In this document: in pieces, positions 55,260-64,000 of the stretch
How positions within the stretch are numbered: position 1 is the stretch's first letter
Layout: each line of letters opens with the position of its first letter
Assembly: GCA_016165875.1 (NCBI GenBank)
Contig: JABBOT010000014.1
Span: 2,739,857-2,803,856 of the forward strand
Reading direction: 5' to 3'
Length of the DNA: 64,000 bases
From: Acanthopleura granulata
Lineage: Eukaryota > Mollusca > Polyplacophora > Chitonida > Chitonidae
The notes under the pieces: model-generated
Told to the model about the DNA's origin: nothing
Database searches by the model: none
What the model saw: the letters and a program-made list of their open reading frames with translations, nothing else
Position numbers and translations under genes: made by a program

Positions 55260-58200
55260 ATATCCTATGTACTTTGTCTTGAAGTGCTATGCATACTGGG
55301 ATTCATGGCTGTGACAACTCTCACGAGGAAAGACCACACAAAAATGAAGTCATGGTGAGTGAAAAGAGAAAGTTAAAAACTCTATCTGAAAATAAATATA
55401 CATGCAGTACTACACCTGTATCTATTTAATGTGGAAAAATAACAATCAGAGGCTGTGAAAGGAATGTGTGACGTCACTGGGCTGTAGCCAGTTCACCACT
55501 CAATCAACACATTTGACTGTGATTACTTTCATGAATAAAAAATCTAAAAAAGCGGTTTGTTTTCAATTGCAGTTTTTGATAGTCTTTTCACTCACCATAA
55601 TTTCATTTTTGTTTGGTCTTTCCTTTAAGCAACCTCATGTACCTGTTTATAATGTATATATTTTTATTTATGATTGAATACACTACTTGGGTTATAAATT
55701 ATAAGGAAAAATTAATTAAATAGTTATATATGTTTGGCATCAGAAAAAAATGAACAGAAACAATTAATGTTCAAGGCAACTCTAGTACAAAGAATACTTG
55801 ATTGTTGTTTAAAAGAAAAGACATCAAGAAATATAACTAGTTATTTCAGAAGAGGGGTCCATATAGACCCAAATGGGCATAGGCATTTTTTGTGACATGC
55901 TTGGTAACTCCATAAATCACCTTTTAATATGGAATTCATCCGAAACCAGGGTATGTGCCATTTTAGAGAAACCGAAAATACAATGTCGCGTCTTCCGCAG
56001 CAGCCTACACCATTCAGTATTTGAGCTGAGACACTCCTTTGTTGTGGGAAGTTCATTGCCCACTATTACAAGAGAAGACTGTGCATATGGCCTCCTGTTT
56101 GAGACCTCGAGGAATAACCCGATACTCCACTATCACATTCTCCTTGGTAGTGGCTTTGAAGTGTATTAGAATTGTCTCGTAATCAGAAGGAGAACAGCCA
56201 ATTTAACACTACTTTTACATGGCAAAATTTTGAACCAGGAGCAGGTGACATCACAGCAGATGCCTTTCCAGGTGGAAGAAATATCTCATTCTTGATTGGT
56301 TAAAATTGACAGCATGGCAGCCCGTTCAATTTTCCCTACATGGGCGTTTTTGCCAACTTTCAACTGCAATATCTCAATTATCCTACAGCACGAAAATAAA
56401 AAGTGAAGTTTTCTGAACTATGAATGGGATTCTTTATCGATACATACATACATTTGGTCTAGTGCTGTCTTTCCTTTAAATGCCACACTCAATAAGTTTT
56501 TGCTTGCAAACTGCGGGCTAGTTTTACCAATAGAGGAAATCGGATTACACTAGCTAAACCATCAACCACTGGCAACATCATAACCCTTTACATGACAACA
56601 TCTTCAACAACATTATATACTGGACAAACAAAAAACACAACTCAAATTAAATTTTTTTTTCAGGAAGGTTTTCAATTTATATTTGGAAAGACAACATAAG
56701 GAGCACAAGAGAACATGTAGTAAGTACTGATCAACATTCTTAAGACCGTAGAAAAATAGACAAAAAATAGATATTTTAAATGTTCAACAAAGATTCAGTA
56801 GCATCCGTTACGCTGAGAGACCTGCTATAAAAGCAAGCATTCACATCCAAAGTGGGCAAATTAATTTTCAACAGTTTGAACAAATTTTCACCAATTTTAC
56901 ATGTACTTGACAAGGTTAATGTAAAAATACATACACAGTTGCAGAACATATTATTTGAAATTTTTCAACACGCTGTAACAACTCACTGTTACAACCAGTT
57001 ACAATTAATGTTAAGTGAACGTTTGTTATACCCTCAATGCATGTACAATGGGAGACTGACGGGCTACACAAAACGGTCCAAATCGCAGTGAAACATGTCG
57101 TTTTCTACTGTGACATTGCAGTGATTTCTGAGCACACACGCACCCAGAAATGTGACGTAACCCAAGAAAGAACAAAGGAGCACAGGGCTTTGGGCCCCCT
57201 TTGTTAAAGGTGGGAAGGAGTATCACGTTTCCCATTCTGACTGGTAAATCAGGTAATTTTAGGCCACAGCCTATTTCCAAACAAACACTTAATGCGTCAA
57301 ATTTTGACACGGCAACAAAACAACATCTGCTTAAACTTCAGAACTAAAATTAAGATTACTCAGTTGTACACTGTATGTGTTGTAACCTTCCATCAGCTAG
57401 TATTCTGTTTATTGATGCAGATCTGGATGTAACAAATTATTAAATTGGATGCCTAGCCAACCAAACTTACATATCCTTTCTACATGTAGGCCTACTTTAA
57501 CATATGACAGCAGAAGTACTCTAAAAGGAGCCTCCCAAGCTGAAAATAACAAGAAACTACAAGTACATCCTCAAAAAAGAAAGAACACAAAAATTTCCAG
57601 AAAAACAGAAAAAAACCCATCTTGGGCAAGCTGTCAGTGGAGTGACTGCATGGTTAAGGAATGAAGATAAAAACCTCCATGTAAGTTTAACATTATCCCA
57701 TCAGCAGCAAGCCAAGCTTCCCTCCTGCAAACTGCGAGAACGCAAGATTTTGTCAAGTATACTGTTTTATAGAGATAATGGGGAAATTAGCCTTCCCTGA
57801 AATCCTTAAAACAGAGTTTTTCATTCATGACTGTCTGACTTCATTAAAACACATGTATAATTAATATAATATTTAGATTTATAATAACATAAAATAAACA
57901 GATTAATACTGCGATCTACAAAGGCAAGATACACAAGTGGGTAATTTGGACTAGCTGTAGAACGGGAAAACATACAACGACCGATATAAAACGATATAAG
58001 CTTGATTAATGCACTAAGACTTGCATCTCTACACACGTCCCTTTATGTCCCCTAAATTGAAACATAACATTTTCACTTTTCACTCCACTATCTACACAAC
58101 AACAAAGATTCTGGCAAATGATGATGATGACCCACACTCTCACAGGGATTTGGGATCTCACAACTTATCTATGATATCTATTGTTACTTTGTATGTTTGC

Positions 58201-61200
58201 AACATCTATGACTAATATAATGAATGTTTCAGTAGCCACGGATTACAACTGCCGATATATAGGCCTCCACATAAAACTGCTGTATACAGATTCCCTGTCT
58301 TAAGGGCATCTTCATAACAAACGATTTTAAAAAATGATAGTTTTAAAATTTAATTTTGAAGTTTTTAATTAATTTTATTTTAGATCAGTACTGTTGTTTA
58401 ACTGAAAAAAACCTACTAACTTCTCAAAATTGTCAAAAACAACTGACAAAAAATATTTGTGCATACATGCTTTGTAACAAGGGTGTGATGTCAGTGAAAA
58501 CATTTGGCCATCTTAACCCACCAAGAAATCCACAACAGTTGTTGTGGGAATCTGATAAAAAGTCAATGCCTTTTCAATACAGGGTGCTTCAGCCAGCTGA
58601 TATTGCATCACACAATTTCAACACAAGATGAAAAGTCAACATCTGTTCCTGCACCGAAATGCCCTGAGAACAAAGCTGTACATTTCTACATCTATCATTT
58701 AAGCAGACACTGTCTACAACCTGCAGCAAACTACAATGCATCTCGTTACTACCAGCTAATGATAATGTACACACTTCCTGACTACCACAGAGCACTTCTA
58801 CAGTTAATGCGACCCAAGTAAATGCATACATCTTGAAAACTGCTGCATCAATGCCTGTCAAACTTTGAACTGTTCCCAGCACCAAAATTGGCCATCTTGT
58901 GAAATTTATTGGTTGTTACAAACAAAAAAAAAACAACCCAAAACAGGATGAACTCTTATGAAAGAAAAAAAATCATTCCAAGAAGTATGCTTATTATCCC
59001 ATTTTGAAGACATTACAGAATCCATGCTAGCTGCGAAGTGATGTGGTTTTGACAAGACATCATTATGGTTCTTTCTAAACATCACTGTATTTCCAGGCAT
59101 CATTATTTTTTTGTCAAAACAGCCTGCAATATTGTTTTGTCAAGCTAACATGTAGTATTGTTTTGTCAACAGAGAATGCACTACTGTTATGTCATGTCAG
59201 CATTAATGTTCTGTCAATAATACAGACAGCAATGATGTTCTCGTATGACGGCAATAAGCATGTACTCCAATCACCCAGGCCAACCTGGAAACATATACCC
59301 TGTTCTGTGAATACATCATGCCGGTGACATTATTACATTATAAAAACATGTAATACATGTATTACATGAACATGTAATATAACAGGGATAGTATGAAATG
59401 TTGAACATTTTTACTGAACTGTGAACATGCAGGTACAATGCTGACCATTTCATAAAAACCATATTCAATTTCATGCCATCACATAACACAGTATAAATAT
59501 TCTGCCTCAAGGCACACTTGTACATGTGACCTCAAAGAAGCATTTGGTGACTTCACACATTTACAAACATATCACCCAATTTCTGACCTGAAATGGTAGA
59601 TTAATACTGACCGTGTTAAAAGAGAAAAAAAAAAAAAAAAAACAGGTCATGTGTAGATTTGAATTAAATTGTTAAATTAATAAAGAATAACCTGAGGCCT
59701 TAATGATCCCTGAAATGTGCAGCCAGGTGTTGCACCAACAATTGACAGTGTACATGTAAGAATTTAAACTGAAAGAAGCTTGTCTTAACCTGCTGATCAG
59801 TGACAATGTACAATGTACACTTACACTGTTCAGGGACAAGGATTAACTCTATATAGACAACATATGTACCTGTTCTTTGCTAGCTTTAGCAGGTAGATAA
59901 AACGGTCAACATTTACATATGTACTCGCTGTATGTTCATGTACAAAAACATTCTTTTTTCCTTTTTACCAACAAATTACACAAGACAAAATAAATACCCT
60001 AATGTCAACCAATGTGCTATATACTGTAACACAATAAGTTAGCACGTGTCGCGTTCATTCATCAACATTATCTTCACAGAGACAGTACAAAATATATAAT
60101 ATTTCTGAAATGTCTTTGGGGTTTGGGACATGTGATATATAGATGCCTCTACAATGAAAATAAGATTTAATACAGCTGGCATATCTGCCAAAACATGCAA
60201 AAATACTCTTCAGGTATATATACATACATCTCCAACAATATAAATAAAGATATATACATGTATAGACAATTATATACACATCACAGACATCTGCACTAGA
60301 AAAAACTACCTGTATACCTTTACAATTCAGCCGTAACCTGGGCCTTTGATTACCTGCTACACAATGTTATGTGTAAGATCAACTCTTCCCTGAGCACATA
60401 GTATGTCAATTATAATTTGCCAACAACTTCTTCAAATTTCACGTAACCATGACGGCTTATACTGCAGGCCTATCCACAGTCCACCTGTTAAAAGACAGGT
60501 CTTGTCACAGGTGTCAAGACACCAGTTAAGAGACAAAATGAAGTTCAGTAGGTGCAGCAGACAAAACCCAGAAGGTGCTGCAGACAACCCCCAATAGATG
60601 CTGTACACAAAAACTGTTCTAATTCATGAAAGATCCACAGCATACAGAAATCAAAACAAAAGGTAAAAGGGGTTCGACACTGATCAACCAAACCGATTCA
60701 GCACCTTGTAGGCCAAATCCGCATACCCGTTGTCAGACAGCTTCTGCTGTTTATGCTGAGGATAACAGGACATTTTGGGCAATGTGCAACTTAAGTAAGC
60801 ATCACACTGGCTTACTGGTAGAGAAAAATCAAAATACTCTCCTGAGCTAGGGAGAAAAACTAGTCTATCCGTCTACCATGCTGAAATGAGTACAAGAAAC
60901 AAAATGTATTGTCACTAACCCAACTCTCCCCCACCCCACCCCACCCCCCCGCCAAAAAAATGAATGAGTCCCGATTTTCACGTGTACAAGTACATGAATA
61001 TGACAGCGTGTATATTGCTCAGGAGAACCAACAGAAGGTTTACCGACTGCTTTTGGATGGTACTCGGAGAGTGTCACTGTCTTGGAAGGCTCGTGCATAT
61101 CTCTGCTTTCTTCCAACAAATGAATGTCTGTAGTTGAATAGCCATGATCCCATCACCCAGACAAACACAGTTACTGTATTAGCCAGAATTGTTTTATGGA

Positions 61201-61944
61201 TAAAATTATCAAAGAGGCTTCAAACAATTCATCTGGATTTGTAAACGAGTCTGAAAAATGAACAAAACTGAGGAATTCAGTTGTAGTCTTCTCGCCATAC
61301 ACTATGTGGCTGCAAACTGTTAATTCTGAGGTTTCAGGAAGCATTCAGCTCGTACCTGAACAAGGCAAGATTTTACATAACTGACAAAACCTGCTACCAT
61401 TCAGTTTTGAACTCTCTTCTGTAGCCAGCCAGATTCTGATCACTTGACAACAATACAGCTAGATGTGCTGGCAATGGCAGTTTGGGAGTGGACAGCAATA
61501 TATCCAGAACTCCATCAACAAAGTTAAATTCTGAGCTACACATATATAACTATACATTATTCAAAACTTTAAAAAATATAGATAGTTCATCTTTGGAAAA
61601 TAATCTGCAGATGGGAATTCAAATGTACTGTGGTGTGCCTACATTGTACATCTCCATGAAAGAGTAAAAAGGGGCAGTAACTTCAGAGATAACCAATAAG
61701 GTGGTCTCTTAAAATACATTTTTTACACATTGTATATATTTTTCCATACAAATTTGTGTACATGGATTCGGCATTATTTTACCAGGTAAATTTATTTACA
61801 AATTACATATCAAAGAAATTTCCATGTACTTTTTGTCTTTGCATAGCGTCTCTAGTGGTTGACACAAAACTTGTCAATTTCAAACATATGCATGTGTTTT
61901 CCTGCTGAGCAAGTTATTAAATAATTCGTATAATAATAACGATT
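55260..61944. other. Intergenic or 3'-UTR region without recognisable genes
   Basis: About 6.7 kb of AT-rich sequence with scattered TACATGTA and homopolymer runs (such as A-runs near 58928 and 59626). No SINE or long array. Open frames are short and have no splice partners or recognisable domains. Part could be a long 3' UTR of the minus-strand gene to the right. Confidence 0.6.
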
Positions 61945-62044
61945 TTAGTACATAAATAATTTGGTAAAATTCATTTTACATTTCTCCAGACGGCATATCA
62001 TAGTACCTGTACCTCCCGTTAAGGCAAAGTACACGTCATCTGTC
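61945..62044 (-). CDS. Weak candidate alternative last exon of the minus-strand gene
   Basis: On the minus strand an acceptor CCATTCCAG precedes 62044. The frame compatible with the donor-like site at 63175 reads TDDVYFALTGGTGTMICRLE and then an AT-rich tail to a TAA at 61945. If the TCCAG|GTGACT site were used as a donor, this exon would replace the readthrough region. No homology is recognised. Confidence 0.22.
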
Positions 62045-62332
62045 CTGGAATGGGATGTGAAGTTTCAAGTTACACCTGCAGCAGACACATCACTTAATGA
62101 ATTTGCACCATAATCACAACTGTCTCACAAATGCAGTAATTATGTTTAAATTACACCCACTTTTCTCCTTGAGAAAACAGCACTACTTGAGCAAGTCAAA
62201 GGAGCAGTCTTATGGTCATCCTGTTTACAGATTGTCATTTTTATTCTTGTAAGAACAATTACGGGAGGTCAGTACGGTAATTCTGGCACAGTGTACTTAT
62301 TTATTTCTCAAAAAGAAAATAAAAAAAATATT

Positions 62333-62338
62333 CTCTTT
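62333..62338 (-). terminator. Possible polyadenylation signal of the minus-strand gene
   Basis: TTTATT on the plus strand, that is AATAAA on the minus strand, about 660 bases past the second stop. Several other TTTATT sites exist, so this is only a candidate. Confidence 0.2.
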
Positions 62339-62465
62339 ATTGAGACAGGGTATACAGGTGTGTGACAGATTAGATGTAGCTGGTCAGGGCTGACATTCAG
62401 GGCAACATGTGATATGACTGCTCAGTGACAACTTGAGGAGAGAATTTCCCAGGAAATACATCTAA

Positions 62466-62994
62466 GCATTCAGTGGGGATACAGTGAAGCAATGATGTGA
62501 TATAATGTGGTAATGATACCGAAACACATAGAAACTCCAATAGAGGAGATCTCGCTACAGCCATTCAGTGGGGGCACAGTGACCAAGACAGGCATGATAC
62601 ACTGGGACAATGAAACCCAGATACACTGACTGATTGAAACTCCAACAGAGGAGAAATAGCTGGAGCCGTTCAATGGTGATACAGTGGCTCAGACGTGATA
62701 CACTGTGATGATGATAAAGAGATACACTGAAACTCCAACAGAAGAGATCTACACCCATTCAGTGAACGTGGGAATACAGTCACCCAGACATGATACACTG
62801 TGATGGTAATGAGATACACTGAAACACCAGTAGAGATCTAGCTACAGCCATTCAGTGACCGTGGGAATACAGTCACCCAGACATGATACACTGTGATGGT
62901 AACGAGATACACTGAAACACCAGCAGAGACCTAGCTACAGCCATTCAGTGACCCAAACAGACGAGATACACCGTAATAACGACACCGAGACCTG
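62466..62994 (-). repeat. Degenerate ~95-bp repeat in the 3' UTR of the minus-strand gene
   Basis: Five to six copies of a unit holding 'ccattcagtg', 'gggaatacagtcacccagac', 'atgatacactgtgatgg' and 'gagatacactgaaacaccag'. The repeat ends directly at the stop codons of the adjacent reading frame. Confidence 0.85.
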
Positions 62995-62997
62995 TCA

Positions 62998-63355
62998 TCA
63001 CAGGCTCAACGATGAGGCTTTCTTGGTGGGCCTCCTGGAGTTGTACCGTTTCCGTCGGCGACTGCGATCCAGCTGTGGCCTGGCCTGTCGCCTGAAGATG
63101 GTTGTGACGAGAGACTCTGACATGCGAGGAGATGACTGATGCTCATTCAGCGGTGGTAGACGGACTCCTAGTCACCTGGACACCCCCTCACACTTGCTGC
63201 CTGGGGGGCGTGGAGGCTTGCCCGTGACGTTTGCCAGGGTCACAGTGGGTTCAGCACCGTTGGCCTTCAGCACGCCTGACACACCCTTGGGGCGCTTCAT
63301 ATAGGCTGCCGAGGGCAACTGGCTACAGCTGGTGGACAAGTGCTGGCTGAGAACT
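62998..63355 (-). CDS. 3'-terminal exon of an unidentified gene, with an internal TGA and a 57-codon open extension
   Basis: The acceptor TTTTTTTC...TTTCAG ends at 63356. In the phase set by the upstream exon the frame encodes 60 complete codons, including SAAYMKRPKGVSGVLK and VTLANVTGKPPRPPGSK, to a TGA at 63174-63172. The same frame then continues for 57 codons to tandem TGA TGA (63000-62995). The extension is GC-rich, unlike the flanks, and carries a strongly basic block (LDRSRRRKRYNSRRPTKK) resembling a nuclear localisation signal, and ends SSLSL. The TGA is followed by CTAG, the best-known readthrough context. I do not recognise the protein. Alternatives: a splice at AG|GTGACT that removes the TGA, a sequence error, or RNA editing. 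Confidence 0.75.
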
Positions 63356-63470
63356 CTGAAATGAGATTTTTTTCAGAAATATTTAAAACAGGAATTCTGG
63401 GAAAACACCAAAAAACACTCAAAAAACCAAAATTAATTTAATAACATCAATGATTCAGTCGAACACTCAC

Positions 63471-63571
63471 CTGGCTTTATCTGTGTCACTGTCTTTGTGG
63501 CTTTTTGGTACGGGTGCACTGGTCATTCTTGGGTCTCGGAAATTTACCATGGAGGAGGAAGGCGGAGTCCA
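63471..63571 (-). CDS. Penultimate exon of the same unidentified minus-strand gene
   Basis: On the minus strand the acceptor TTCCCCAG ends before 63571 and a consensus donor CCAG|GTGAGT follows 63471. The open frame reads WTPPSSSMVNFRDPRMTSAP and KSHKDSDTDKA and joins in phase to the next exon. Polar, Ser/Pro/Lys-rich, probably disordered. No family recognised. Confidence 0.75.
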
Positions 63572-64000
63572 CTGGGGAATGAATAACGATACATTTATTG
63601 ATTGAATGACTGACAGATTGATATTTTCACAACTTCCTTAAAAAACAGATTAAAATGAACATGTTAAATTAATCCTACTTTCACTTCCTGAACTGTAAGT
63701 AAGTTGTTGTTTCTTTGTTTGCTTGTGTACAGTCAAATGATAGAATGGTAGTGAAGTACCGGCTTGATTCAGGCGATATTTGTTGTCTCAGATCTACAAA
63801 AATTGAGGCAAAAAATTTGATGGTCTTTTTTTTTTTTAAATCTTTAAACCACATTCTTTCACCACAAATCTCCCAATACTTCCCCTATGTCTTCCTTTAA
63901 TGCAACTCTTACACTAGCACTATGCAAACGGCATCACAATCTGGATTCCATTAACACTGGTCATAGCTCCCAATACACTACTCCTGCTCAAATCCAGCTC
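63572..64000 (-). other. Intron of the minus-strand gene
   Basis: AT-rich, with a T-run at 63826-63838. No further exon is recognisable before the window ends. Confidence 0.6.

Noticed and set aside
55873..56169. 98-codon open frame in the intergenic region
   Set aside because: Composition like its surroundings, no splice partners, no recognised domain.
60865..61133. Overlapping open frames on both strands around 60.9-61.1 kb
   Set aside because: The frame passes through a C/A homopolymer tract and shows no motif. The opposite strand is equally open, so coding is not supported.

Overview
The window is metazoan nuclear DNA: GT-AG introns, AT-rich spacers, GC-richer exons, many minisatellites and many copies of a tRNA-derived SINE with an AAATA-type tail. 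The mixture of frequent TACATGTA palindromes, this SINE type and a degenerate repeat of the 'caccaaactt...tgaccttgacc' kind points to a lophotrochozoan, most likely a mollusc (inference; no species is claimed). Nearly all long reading frames inside the tandem arrays are artefacts of repeat periods.

Layout. (1) 216-368: probable last coding exon of an upstream plus-strand gene. (2) About 765-34212: a polypeptide N-acetylgalactosaminyltransferase of the GALNT1/GALNT13 subfamily. A probable promoter with a non-coding exon lies near 765-826 and coding exons run from 11058 to 34212. I could assemble the whole protein (about 576 residues) from exon sequence with consistent phases. It contains two tandemly duplicated exon pairs: one swaps the catalytic-loop segment (21940-22120 or 23130-23310, both 181 nt), the other swaps the lectin beta repeat (26669-26803 or 27697-27834). 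The penultimate exon has also been amplified as a 91-bp tandem array that keeps splice-site-like sequences. (3) 39046-54739: an ortholog of CCDC148, a coiled-coil protein, 12 coding exons and about 611 residues. The donor of its second coding exon has been amplified about 40-fold as a 64-bp array, and its last exon is duplicated into the 3' UTR. (4) 55260-62465: no gene recognised, apart from one weak minus-strand exon candidate. (5) 62998-63571, minus strand: 3' end of an unidentified gene. Its reading frame is interrupted by a single TGA in a TGA-CTAG context and then stays open for 57 further codons rich in Arg and Lys, which is a strong candidate for stop-codon readthrough.

The most interesting material is the set of exon-level innovations. 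Two alternative exon pairs would give up to four GALNT isoforms with different catalytic loops and lectin repeats. Three separate tandem arrays have been seeded by an exon edge, two of them across a splice donor. The third item is the readthrough candidate. Human GALNT13 and CCDC148 both lie on 2q24.1, so the adjacency here may preserve an old linkage.
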